A DNA stretch of 64,000 bases, from positions 1,309,501 to 1,373,500 of the forward strand of contig JAUCBN010000020.1 in NCBI GenBank assembly GCA_035048815.1, given 5' to 3'. A program made the translations under genes and the position numbers. The stretch is from Abelmoschus esculentus (taxonomy: Eukaryota; Streptophyta; Magnoliopsida; Malvales; Malvaceae). This document shows positions 1-10,207 of the stretch, piece by piece (position 1 is the stretch's first letter; the number at the start of each line of letters is the position of its first letter). The notes under the pieces are model-generated. The model searched no databases. It saw only the letters and a program-made list of their open reading frames with translations, and was not told the DNA's origin.

Positions 1-349
1 GTCTATGACCTACACTATTTATAAAATTATAGCCCTTAGAAGCAAATGTCCTTTTTAGGGGTCCCTGTGTGATCGTTTCTATTGCGCTTGTTCAAAATCT
101 CACTAGTTCTACTGAAGCAATAGTAATAGTAATAATCAATAAGATTCTATAATCAATTGTCATATTTAAGAAATAATTATAACGTTTTAACAATTATAAC
201 TCATCTTTCTTAATAGAGTTTTCAAAAATTTTCAATGAATTTCGAGATTAACATCATCTAATGAATGTAGTTTATCAAAATTTGTGGTCTCTCTTTTTTG
301 GGACCGCTGTGCGGTCGTTCCTATTGCGCTTGTACAGAACCCCCATTGA
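1..349. repeat. Dispersed repeat family R1, copy 1 (cut by the window edge)
   Basis: This stretch matches 50527-50937 almost base for base over more than 300 bp. Shared landmarks are a 'cccttagaagcaaatgtcc' segment, a 'gaagcaatagtaatagtaa' segment and a 'ttcgagattaacatcatcta' segment. The element contains two diverged copies of an internal motif that ends 'tattgcgcttgt..aga.ccc'. No coding capacity is visible. The left end lies outside the window. It is probably a non-autonomous DNA transposon; the family assignment is an inference. Confidence 0.7.
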
Positions 350-378
350 TAATAAAAGGTGAGAAAAAATAAGAGTTG

Positions 379-624
379 GGATGCAAATCGTCTACCTCTT
401 TTTTATGTCTCTATTTATGTCTTCGTTTTAAATTAGAGGGTTTAGGGTTCAAGGTTAATGATTGTGGTTAGGGTTTAGAGAATTAGGGTTAGAGTGTATT
501 TTTTAGGGATGCAGGGTTTAGGATATAGAAAATAAGAGTTATAATTTAAAATTTATTTTTCTAGAAATTTTTAATAAAAGACATGGATGGAAGCATGATA
601 AAAAGACAGAAGAATTTTACCCCA
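379..624. mobile_element. Mutator-type MITE family M1, copy 1
   Basis: Left end 'gcaaatcgtctacctctttt' is an imperfect inverted repeat of the right end, which reads on the other strand as 'gtaaaattcttctgtctttt'. The core is rich in TTTAGGG-like runs. Two sister copies lie at 1359-1579 and 36871-37109. No target-site duplication is clear for this copy, which is the most diverged of the three. Confidence 0.6.
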
Positions 625-1157
625 ACTATCTTACGGTAGCAAAGGAAATTTAGTTCGGACGCCATAAGATGGTTATATAAATTTATTAAAATATTTGAAT
701 ATATAAATATAAAAGATTAAATGTGTTATTATATAAATTTTATTAATTTTTTTATTTTTATTACGGTTTAATAATTAAATAGTTTAATAGTAACATTAAA
801 ATAATTAAAATTTTAATTTTTAAATTAAACAATTTACCAAATTCATTGTTTATTTGTGAACTTACCCTTTTCTTTTATCTGAGTAGATCTTTCCTGTTCT
901 CGACAGAATCCTATTCCTTTATCTGAAGTCTCTGCTTCGTTCACGTTCTAAACTCCCCATTTTCTACCAATCATCAAACATATATTCTGTGATGGGAAAC
1001 AATCTGGTTTTTACGTGTGATTTTAGTAGTATTAATCCTCACGTTGATGGGGGAATCAAACGTAGGATAACATGCGTTTAAATGTTTTTTTTTTTTTATA
1101 ATTTAATTTATCTAGTTCAATACATTATTAAACAAGTGAGTTTAATTCGGTTAATAT
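625..1157. other. AT-rich spacer
   Basis: Low-complexity AT-rich DNA with a T-rich tract near 1085. I see no gene, RNA or dated repeat in it. Confidence 0.5.
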
Positions 1158-1330
1158 CAGGGACAGAGTTAAAATTTAGGGTTGAAGGGAGTAAAACTTA
1201 AATTTTTAGAAATAGGGAGCAAATTCATAAAAAAAATAATTATTAAAAGAATTTAAATGAGAGACATAAAAAAAAAATCTTCGGGATGGGGGCGATTGCC
1301 CCTTCCCAGCACCATACAGCTCTGTCCCTG
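1158..1330. mobile_element. hAT-type MITE (CAGGGAC ends), copy 1
   Basis: The element starts CAGGGACAGAG and ends CTCTGTCCCTG, an 11-bp perfect terminal inverted repeat. It is flanked by the 8-bp direct repeat GTTAATAT at 1150-1157 and 1331-1338, the target-site duplication size of hAT transposons. It is 173 bp long and non-coding. A related element with its own 8-bp duplication lies at 14200-14353. Confidence 0.85.
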
Positions 1331-1358
1331 GTTAATATGTTATTGGTATAATATAGAT

Positions 1359-1579
1359 AGGTACAAATTGTCTACAATTCGTGTCTTCGCTTTAAATTAG
1401 AGGGTTTATGGTTGAATGTTAGGGGTTATGGTTAGGGTTTAGGAAATTAAGGGTATGGTGTATTTTTAGGGTATAGGGTTTAAGATATAGAAAATAAGGG
1501 TTATGGTTTAAAATTCATTTAAAAAAATCAATAGGAGACATAGAGAGAGACATGATAAAGAGACAAATGATTTTTACTT
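1359..1579. mobile_element. Mutator-type MITE family M1, copy 2
   Basis: The ends are imperfect inverted repeats (left 'gtacaaattgtctaca'; right, other strand, 'gtaaaaatcatttgtctctt'). The 9-bp direct repeat AATATAGAT flanks the element at 1350-1358 and 1580-1588. A 9-bp target-site duplication is typical of Mutator-like elements. The core carries several TTTAGGG-like motifs. It lies 28 bp beyond the end of the hAT MITE at 1158-1330. Confidence 0.8.
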
Positions 1580-1887
1580 AATATAGATGATGTAAAACTA
1601 AACATGTTTAAACGTTTAATATCTTTTAATTTATAGATCAGATTATATATTATATCACATTATTTGATAAAAAATTTAACACATCACTAAAATTATGTAA
1701 GTGTGCCGAATGAGTTTTATAATCAAAATTACTTATTATCAGTGACGAAACTATTAAAAATAGTTTATATATGAATTTTTTTAACTTTTAAATATTTATA
1801 TTTTATTCTATAACCTTAAATTACGACTTTATTTTTTATTGTCGTCGTTGTCGTCATCATTATGTGAGGTAATTATTTCGTACACAA

Positions 1888-2175
1888 TCGGTAAAAATAA
1901 AAAAGTGTGACTACAAACGTATTATTTTAGGGTTTAAAGGTTAGGATTTTAAGTTTAGTGATTTAGAATTGATGGGTGTGGTTATAACTTGAGATTTGTG
2001 GTTAAGTTTAGAGTTTAAAGATTAAAATCTAAATCTCTAACTATATTATGATAAACACTAAACTATAATCTTTAAACTATAAATTTTAATTATAATCTCT
2101 AAATTTTAAACCTTTCTAATTTAAAAAATTAAAACTAAAGTACTTGTGAAAATTTTTTATTTCTTCTACGCATGT
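1888..2175. mobile_element. Foldback MITE family F1 with TTTAGGG-rich arms, copy 1
   Basis: The left end 'cggtaaaaataaaaaagtgt' and the right end, read on the other strand ('gaagaaataaaaaattttca'), are imperfect inverted repeats. Inner arms continue as runs of 'tttagagtttaaagatt' and the complementary 'aatctttaaactataaa', so most of the element could fold on itself. It shares its ends with the elements near 13765 and 27060. Confidence 0.5.
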
Positions 2176-2510
2176 ATTGAATATAAATTTATATCACATG
2201 TTCTTTAATTATATTAAAATATATGATATTATTATAAATTTGTTCATGGAATTTTTTTTAGTGTGGATGCATAAAATTATTATCCGATTTTATATATATT
2301 TTAAGAATTTAAATTATGTACGAGCTTTAACTTAAGTTGTTAAAGAAACGATTATTGTTTTTAAAAATCACGAAATCGAGCACTTGTTGGAGTCAGTATC
2401 AACTATCAAGTGTAACCCTTGGGTTCCCGAAAGGGTGAAGCTATAAAATCAATGGATTTTATACAGTACGGCCCTTGTAATCTACGCGTGAAAGAAAACA
2501 TCTCATGTTA

Positions 2511-3215
2511 AATTAGGGGTGTAAATTTAAAGAACTTAAATGAATAAAGTTGTATTTATATTCGTTTATTTATTTTTAAAATATTTATATTTGGTTCGTG
2601 TTTAATTAAATTTTTAATATTATATTTATATTTATTTATTATTTTTGAAGGTGTTTTTGTTTTTGTTTATTCAATGTTCACGGTTCATCGAAGAAAATGA
2701 TAAGATTATGTTACTCAGTGACGGACGTATGCATTAGGATAGGTGGGCGATAGGTGGGCACAAGCTTACCCTGATCTTTTTAAAGTTCGCATATTTGCTT
2801 TTAGTTTTTTAAAATTTTATGAATTGGTCCTTAATTTTTTTTAATATTTATGAGCTGTAATCACCCTTAAATTTTAAAATTTTATGCGTTCACTCTGATA
2901 TTTTAAAATTTTATATATATTCACCCTCAAATATTTTTTAGATCCACCACTGATGTTACTAGTTTTAAGCTCCTCAAATTTTATAGTTTAAACTTCAAAA
3001 TCCATCATGTGTCCAATTTAACCCATATCTTCATCAATTTTTAAAATGTAAAAATAATATAAAGAAAAAAAAATTAGATGAACAAATTTAGCTGTAAACA
3101 TAAACGAACCGAATATACTTATATTTATATCTATTCGTTTATTAAATGAACAAATAAATTTTGTTCATGATTATTTATTTAACTTAATCAATAAATATCG
3201 TGGTGAACAGAGTTT
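2511..3215. mobile_element. Degenerate TIR element interrupted by a nested hAT MITE
   Basis: The left part (2511-2715) starts 'taggggtgtaaattt', and the right part (2953-3215) ends near 'agagtttaccca'. Inverted segments such as 'ttcgtttattta' and 'aaatgaacaaataaa' sit either side of the insertion at 2716-2952. The 'taggggtg' start is the same as in the elements at 28321 and 38403. Outer boundaries are uncertain. Confidence 0.35.
2716..2952. mobile_element. hAT-type MITE (CAGTG ends)
   Basis: The element starts CAGTGACGGA and ends TCCACCACTG. The 8-bp direct repeat ATGTTACT flanks it at 2708-2715 and 2953-2960, indicating hAT-type insertion. It is 237 bp and non-coding. A relative without a clear duplication lies near 37863-38022 (starts 'tagtggcggatcc', ends 'gaccacta'). 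Confidence 0.8.
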
Positions 3216-3559
3216 ACCCAATAATCTCTCATTTACTATGGGTAGTCAGTCTGTTAGTTTTTATCAGTTAGTATGATTTTATTAAAAAAATCGTACAAAT
3301 ATTGTTAAAATTTTGTAATTGGATGTTTTAGGTTAGGTTAAATAAGATATAAGTTAGATTAATTTGATATTTTGATTCCATTCAAATTAGGGGTGGATCA
3401 ATTTTGGGTAAGGTTCATTTTAAGTTGGGGTAAAACATTTCCCTAAAGTTTGCAGGTAAGGGGAAAATGCGAGAGGTTCTAAAAACCGGCATATTAAATG
3501 CCGACTAAAAAACGGCACGGTAAACCAACCCCTTGTGTAATAGTTTCTCCCTTGTATAA

Positions 3560-4110
3560 GATAATAATGGGATTAAATAAATATTTAAATAAAAAATATA
3601 CGAATAAAAATATTCATATAATAAATATTCAAATAAAAATATTCGTATAATAAATATACGAATAAAAATATTCATATAATAAATATTTGAATAAAAATAT
3701 TCGAACAAAATTTATACGAATAAAAATATACGTATAATAAATATTCGAATAAAAATATTCATATAATAAATATTCAAATAAAAATATTCGAATAAAAAAT
3801 ATACGAATAAAAATATTCTTTTAATAAATATTCAAATAAAAAATATAGGAATAAAAAATATTCATATAATAAATATTCGAATAAAAATATACGAATAAAA
3901 AATATATGAATAAAAATATTCGTATAATAAATATTCGAATAAAAATATTCATATAATAAATATTCCAATAAAAATATTCGAATAAAAAATATTCGTATAA
4001 AAAATATACGAATAAAAATATTCATATAATAAAAATTCAAATAAAAATATTCGAATAAAAAATATACGAATAAAAATATTCGAATAAAAAATATACGAAT
4101 AAAAATATTG
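3560..4110. repeat. AT-rich minisatellite
   Basis: About 550 bp of irregular tandem units based on 'aataaaaatattcgaataaa' and 'aaatatacgaataaa'. Units differ by single-base length changes. The long reverse-strand reading frames here (Phe/Ile/Tyr-rich) follow from the repeat and are not genes. Confidence 0.85.
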
Positions 4111-4129
4111 TACACAAATCCCTACAACG

Positions 4130-4680
4130 TATACACAAATGGTTACGAAAACCGTAAGGAAAAAAGCATGTACACAAATCCTTACCACTTCTCACCATGA
4201 GCTAAAGGAGGTCATCCAAGGGTAAGGATTTGTGTACATATTTTTTTCCTTATAGTTTTCGTAAGCCATTGTGTATACTTTGTAAGAAATTGTGTACATA
4301 CACAAATCCTTACCATTTTTGTGACATATTATGTATGCGCGTAGGTAATTGTGTATGTACACAAATCCTTACCCTTGGATGGCCTCCTTTAGCTCATGGT
4401 TTCAAGTCGTAAGGATTTGTATATATATCTTTTTCCTTACGGTTTTCGTAAGCCATTGTGTATATTTTGTAAGGAATTGTGTACATACACAAATCCTTAC
4501 CATTTTTGTGTCATATTATGTATACTCGTAGCCATTTGTGTACATACTGTTTTTCTTACAATATTTATAAGGATTTGTGTATGTACACAAATCCTTACGT
4601 TTGTAACAATTTATGTATATATCTTTTTGCTTACAGTTTTTGTAAGAAATTGTGTACATATTTCGTAACCAATTGTGTAT
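4130..4680. repeat. Palindromic repeat block with 'tgtgtacataca' cores
   Basis: The motif 'cacaaatccttac' and its reverse complement 'gtaaggatttgtg' occur many times. A unit of about 170 bp starting near 4230 is repeated near 4410. In addition, about 45 bp at 4195-4239 (starting 'ccatgagctaaaggagg') recur inverted at 4356-4400, giving a stem with a loop of about 116 bases. Confidence 0.7.
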
Positions 4681-4754
4681 ATAAATGACCGGGTAAACCG
4701 GTAAGCCTTTTTTTAGTTGCTTTTTAAGGGCCGTTTCCTAGAACGACCCGGACA

Positions 4755-5342
4755 AATGCCATAATGCAACTTAAAAAGATTATAGTTGAATTGCTTTCGG
4801 AGGCCCTCGGTGTTGCTCCCGACTTATTAAAACGAATCGATTGCCTAAAGTCTGCTACAATTTCTTGTATTTATTACCTGACTTATCCTGAACCCGACTT
4901 GTACTTTCTTCTTAATAAATCATACAGACCCGAATTTCTTGACATTATTGTCACAAGATGAGATTGGAGGCCTCCAAGTTCTTCACCAGAATAAGTGGGT
5001 GGATGTACCAAGTGCTAAAGAGAACCAACAAATCTGATATAGTTGTTCATGAAGGTGTTAACCATGTCTTGGGACAAAAGTTGATCACCAATGATAAGTT
5101 CAAGAGTGTGGAGCATAGGGTACGGGCAGGACGAGAATCTCGTATTATCATTTCCGACATCTTTCTTTCCGAGTTCTGCGGACGGCGAGAGACAATATGG
5201 ACCAATAGAAGAGCTTTTGTCTGAAGAAAACCCTCCCAAGTACAGGGAAACGACTGGTTTTGAATATATAACCCATTATCACTCTAAAGGACTTAATGGA
5301 AGTCTGTACTATCTCATTTCAAGCTGGAATCATAATTCATGA
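4755..5342 (+). pseudogene. 2-oxoglutarate/Fe(II) dioxygenase fragment (ACC oxidase homologue type)
   Basis: This is the C-terminal part of a plant 2OG-Fe(II) dioxygenase of the ACC-oxidase-homologue group. Pieces recognised in order are ELLSEALGV (from 4788), an iron-binding H-x-D segment (HTDPNFLT) readable only after a frame change near 4920, EIGGLQVLHQNKWVDVP (from 4960), ITNDKFKSVEHRVRAG with the second iron-ligand His (from 5085), and YGPIEELLSEENPPKYRETT (from 5197). At least three frame changes and one stop (after KENQQI) break it, the stretch between WVDVP and ITNDK is badly diverged, and the N-terminal half is missing. Nothing upstream continues it; the repeat element at 3474-4745 abuts it. 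It is certainly non-functional as an enzyme. The exact subfamily is an inference from the motifs. Confidence 0.85.
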
Positions 5343-5390
5343 TCATTGTTTTATTTTCTAGGAAAAATAAGATTTTATCCCTAGTCTAAG

Positions 5391-5752
5391 TAGGGGCGGT
5401 TCAAAATTTTTGGGGATCGGTACAATTTATTAAAATATGACCCTTAGAAGTAATTGTTCATAGCTTTCATTGGTTCTAAAAATGTGACCCTTACAAGCAA
5501 TTGTCTATTTTAGGGCCCATTGATTCTAAAAATATGGTCCGGTATTAAAATGTGGCCTTAGAAGCATTTGTCCATAGCTTCCATTGGTTCTAAAAATGTG
5601 ACCCTTAAAAGTAATTATTTTTAAGAGTATTTTCAAAAATTTTATAATAAATTTCGAGATTAATATTAATTAATGAATATAGTTTATCAAATTTTGGGTT
5701 CCTCTTTTTTAAGGAACCCTATGCGATCGCTTCTATTATGCGTATCCAGAAC
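5391..5752. repeat. Dispersed repeat family R1, diverged copy
   Basis: Starts 'taggggcggttcaaaattt' and carries the same 'cccttagaagtaattgt', 'ttcgagattaa' and 'gcgatcgcttctatt' landmarks as the copies at 1-349 and 50527-50937. Internal segments containing 'cattggttctaaaaat' are repeated, so the order is partly rearranged. Non-coding. Confidence 0.6.
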
Positions 5753-6240
5753 TCAATGAATGATATCGTGGCCTCAACCATCTTGAATTGTTTGTATTTA
5801 TGGAGTTGACTTGATAATGATAAAGGTAAATTCATATTTTTCTTTTATCAGAACTAAATTTAAGTGTCTTCAACTCAAACATGTCCAAGGAAATACTTAT
5901 TTTTAATGTTCACTGCAACTTATGATCATGTAATAATCAAAACATGGTTGATAATATTGGTGGAGGGGTTAACATCAACACACCACTCTAAAATTAGGAT
6001 TTAGTTCGGTACAATACCTTAATATAATACTGTCTCTGTCCCATTTATCTTGTCTATTATTAACTTTTTAAAAGTTAAATTTTTTAACTCTATTTATATT
6101 AAATATTTTAAATAATTATGAGTCAAAATTAAAAAAATACCCAAAAAATTAATAATAAACAATTTTTATGAGACAAAAACAGAATCAAAATGTTGACATT
6201 GGTTTTAAAACAAAATGAGAGCAACTGAAAATGAGATTAA
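5753..6240. other. AT-rich spacer
   Basis: No gene or recognisable element. A short 'tctgtctctgtcccattta' segment near 6030 is of a kind often seen at MITE ends in plants, but I could not find its partner. Confidence 0.4.
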
Positions 6241-6675
6241 CCCATGACGGAAATGCGAATGGAGAAGAAAAGAGAGGACCTATACAGTAATTTGACCACT
6301 TACAAAAATTCTTCCCTCGGGTCGGGTTATCGCGCGGGTCATATTGCCAAAACGGCGACGTTTCAAGGGTTTATAATTTTCATTTTGAAACAGATTAAAA
6401 ACAAAATAAAGAAACAAAAACCTAGACCTAATCCTGAACTTATCCCTTTCATCTCATCCTCTCTCACCCTTATTCAATGGCGCGCCTCCTCGCCTTCGCC
6501 GGTCATTGGCAACGGCCTCGCGGCGGAAATATGGCGGATCATAGACGGTGACGTCTCACGTTGGGAGTGGCCGGACGGTGATGGCTCGAATTCCAGAGGT
6601 GGTGGCGGCAGCAGAGGAATATGAGAGGCTGGATTTGGGTAACGTTTTGGGTTTATCCCGGACAAAATAGGTTAT
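6241..6675 (+). other. GC-richer, gene-start-like segment of unknown identity
   Basis: Base composition rises here. One frame from 6582 reads MARIPEVVAAAEEYERLDLG and then stops after 29 codons at 6669. A second frame from 6244 is open for 126 codons, but its composition (Gly/Arg-rich, changing style midway) does not look like one protein. The segment sits directly before the first copy of the duplicated locus and looks like the 5' end of a gene, living or dead. I do not recognise the family. Confidence 0.3.
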
Positions 6676-8568
6676 TACACTACTGTGTATGGAAGATTAA
6701 GGAAAAGTCAGATGAGATAACTCGTCCAGTGCTTGGGTTGCAATTAACCTTTTTCCATTCGCAACAATCCGAAACCTTTTCTTCCACTAAGAGTTTCCTC
6801 AGATTGTTGTGAATGGAAAAGGATGAGTGCAACCTTTAAAAATAGAAAGGATACCGAAGCTGATGGAGAAATATGAGGTAGTTAAATATTCTGCCTCTGT
6901 TTTGCTATATTTCACTTTTTGTTTCATGCTTCTCTGAATCCCGTAACAGGTGCTAATTTTAAACTTGAGGAGTTCTGTTTTTGTGCTTTTAGTGAGCCTA
7001 GCTCATTTATAGGGATTTAGGTTAAGGTAGGTGAGGCATTCTCATGGAGCTGCAATAGCTTCTTTGTAAATGCTTCATAAGAAGTCAAAAATGAAGCTGT
7101 GTTTAGCCTCAACATTTCCTTTTCTGTTGGATATCTGACTGTTGTTTCCAAAGAACTTGCTGAATGGTGTTCTGATTTTGTTATGACCATCATAATGCAG
7201 GTAAGCTTGATTCGTCTGATTTGTGCATTGAACAAGCTTATTTATTTGGAATATTTCCTTCTATTAAATTGAGATTTCCCTGTTTATCTGTATATCTTTT
7301 GGTTTGTTATAGTTAATGCTTTCTGTTTTCTCTTTTGTACAAGATGACAATGACATTGCACCTGGTCTAAGTGCAGCGTCTCTAGCAAGGTCGAGAAAAT
7401 GAAATTCTTCAAGCTGGGTAGTAAGCAAGCAAATATAATCTAATTCTTGTATAAATTTTCCTGCTGATGTTTCATTATGAGATTTGAAACGAAATAATCA
7501 TATACTTGGAGGATAAAAGCATTTTGAGTTTCATAATGCTTCAAACCTAATTTAGCATTGATGTCAATGGAAAAGTTTTACTAGAAAAGTTCTTGCAGTT
7601 CCATATAGGCTTCAGTTCAAGTTGTAGTTTATATGTCTTCTTTCTTTCTCCTTTTTTTATTTTCCTTTTGATACCATTGAACAAAAAAAATCATTTACTA
7701 TGCATTGCTTTAGAGTTTAGACTTAATATGAAGTTCATCCTTTTCCTAGTCTGTTTAAACCCTGGATGGCCAGCCTGATCATATGATTCTCTAAGACAAT
7801 TGAAGTACTTTTGATTTTATTAAATAACCCATCAGGTCAGAATGTTATAATGAGAAACTTTTTTTCAGTTTCTAAGATCAAGAAATCAAAGAAATTGGCT
7901 TGTTATTCCTTCCTGATAGGATCAAATCTTCACCTTCAAAAAGTTAAGAAAGTAAACTAATGCAATAATCAGTTGTTTAAAGCAAGTTAATGACAAAAAC
8001 TCTTGCAAGTAAAATATGCTGCAGTATTGTGAACATTGTTGCAGTACAACACATTACATAAATGTGATTTGTAATCACAGCTTAGGGGGGAAAGGAAGAA
8101 ACCCACTAAGCATTATGGCACTTTTTTGGATTAGGATTATCCCTAGGAATTAGTAGCCTTACTCTTTCTTATTTTTTCGTAATATTCTGTTTAGTAGTAC
8201 CCTTGTGAGTTAGGAGTCCTTTTCATTATGTTTTGCTTTAGTTTAAGTCTTTTATTTCATGTAAACTATGTATCATCAATTTAAAGAGACTAATTGGCAT
8301 GAATAGCTTTTTACGAATCCTAAAGGTTTCAGTCTGCTTAGACAAGCTGAGTTACCAAACATCATAGACCACTCCAAGAATGAAGGGAAGGCAATTACTT
8401 CTAGCATTCCCATCCATGCAGTGGTACTAGACATAGCCTGGGAAGTTCATCAGCAAATACAATAATCCTCTGGGAAGTCCAGCGCCTATATCCAGCTACT
8501 TTAGCACCCAACAATGAATCTGATATCTCATCTCCTTTTACAATTGCCCCTATCTGATTTCGTTCTCT
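6676..8568 (+). pseudogene. Duplicated gene-like locus, copy A (unrecognised)
   Basis: Bases 6676-7502 and 8318-8568 recur in the same orientation at 10208-10974 and 10975-11216; the intervening 7503-8317 is present only here. Possible exon remnants can be seen. The segment ending at 7200 'atgcag|gtaagc' reads VVSKELAEWCSDFVMTIIMQ and then a donor-like site, but carries an in-frame stop upstream. The segment near 7345 reads DDNDIAPGLSAASLARSRK before a stop caused by one extra A compared with copy B. Copy A also has about 50-75 bases more than copy B around 7062-7138. Frames do not join into a protein, so I read it as a decayed or non-coding transcript locus. Confidence 0.45.
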
Positions 8569-10207
8569 TTGATATCTTTTATGCAATTTATTTGTGTTCT
8601 TTTGTCAACTGTGTTTGCTCACACTTATTATGAATATCCATGTCCTTTAACAATGATGTTTTGGTCTATATGAACAGATAGTGCCCAACGAAAAAACAAT
8701 CAACTTCTGCCCCTGCAGCCTCTAAAAACTAAGGTTGTTTCTGTTCTTTGAGCAGCATAACAGTGTTGAATACAATGCCAGAGATTTCAACTTGCATTGA
8801 AGCTCAAGATTAGCGTGTAAATTTCTGAACATTTTTCTTTATAAAAGGAACTTTTTTAAGTGGCATGACAGCTATATCTCACATAATGATGTATGATCGC
8901 AGGCTTCCCCACCATTACCTACCATAGAAAAAAAGGTATGGCTGAGCTCCAACTGGTGGTATGTTTTTGCCCCTTGGCCTAATCCTAGGGTTGCTTCTAG
9001 TTCTGGCATCCTAGGTAAAGTCAAACCTCACCCAATTCATCATCTCATTTCCCGATCAACTTAAGATTCAAAAATACAAAATACTTGAATGTGTTAAAAT
9101 CAGAAAATAGTATCCAAAGCTAACAACATAAGCATGAAAGCTAAAGCAAAACAATGCTGGACTTGTTTGAACTTCCTCTGTAGTTCGAGTTTAAACAAGA
9201 GAGAACCAAAGAAGAATTTATAAGTTAAAAGGCTAAAACTTGAAACCCTAGCCAATACTCTTCAATAAACTAAAGTGATTGACCTGAATACCCTCAATTT
9301 TCACAAATAATAACATGTGGACCATTCCCCCTTCTTTCAATTCTATAAACTAAAGTAAATGACCTGAATACCCTCTATTCAATAAACTAAAGTGAATGTG
9401 CCATGACCAAGCGCTATCTTTTAAGCTCGTTGAGCGTCCACACTTCTATTAGTACTCTCAGTTTATCTCTTTATCTCTATCTCTTGTGAGGACTACTCAA
9501 TCACTCCATCTCTTTTGTAAGTATTTTAGTTCAACTCTTATTTTAATCCATCTCTACTGATTATTATGAGGTTAAAATTTCCACCCTTTTTTCAATTTTG
9601 AATGTGATTTCTGTCTAGGTTTTTAGTTTAGAGTAAAACTTTTAGTCAAAATCCTAACTTTTTAATTTAAATTCAATATTTATTGCTGAAACTTTATTAA
9701 CTATTAAGTGCCTCACCAAGACATAATTTTTGTTTTAGATATGCATGACAAAAGAATCTTATTAAGATGTTGTAGGTCCTAGATCTGATATGCCATTTTG
9801 AATTAGCGAAAGGGTTCTACCAGGATAAGTTTACCATCCTTGCAAGGAGTAGCATGCTTAGAGAAAACTGTATATTATACAGGAAGTGATGAGATCTGGA
9901 TAGTATATGGGAATTGATCCTGGAAATAAAAGTTTTAATATTTTGAATTAGATTAAATTAAGATGAAGAAGTGATAGTAATTATTTTAGATTAAAAAAAA
10001 TGATTTTGTTGGTAATTAAGTTGAAACTGAAAGTGAATGAACTTGTGCTGCCAACCCAAGCTATGACATTCTCACTCAAAGGAAAGACTTGTTAATTCCT
10101 CATAAGGAAGAAACAAAGAGGCGTTGAGATACCGGTATCCCCTCTCAGTTATCCTACTATAGTGTTTGAAACTGCTGTTGTAGAATGTAACTAAATCATG
10201 TGAAGCT
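8569..10207. other. Spacer between the two copies of the duplicated locus
   Basis: No gene is recognisable. A segment reading 'aaactaaagt.a.tgacctg' occurs at about 9271 and again at about 9345, a small tandem-like repeat. 9410-9540 is pyrimidine-rich. Confidence 0.4.

Larger units (their letters stand above)
3474..4745. mobile_element. TIR element built of internal tandem and inverted repeats
   Basis: The left end (3474-3530) and the right end (4684-4745), read on opposite strands, share an ordered series of motifs: GTTCTA, a short A run, CGGC, TTAAA, GC, ACTAAAAAA, GGC and GGT. I read these as diverged terminal inverted repeats of about 55-60 bp. The left interior (3560-4110) is a minisatellite and the right interior (4130-4680) is a block of 'cacaaatccttac' repeats. 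It has no transposase. The dioxygenase fragment begins right at its right edge. The family is unknown; a Mutator-like origin is possible, but I found no target-site duplication. Confidence 0.55.

Noticed and set aside
3505..4188. Several long Phe/Ile/Tyr-rich reading frames on the minus strand
   Set aside because: They are open only because the AT-rich minisatellite has few stops in these frames; the peptides simply repeat with the DNA.
4230..4688. Overlapping + strand frames rich in Cys, Tyr and Thr
   Set aside because: They follow the 'cacaaatccttac' repeats and have no protein-like composition.
6244..6624. 126-codon + strand frame as a real gene
   Set aside because: Composition changes abruptly within the frame, no domain, and a different frame in the same stretch looks equally coding.
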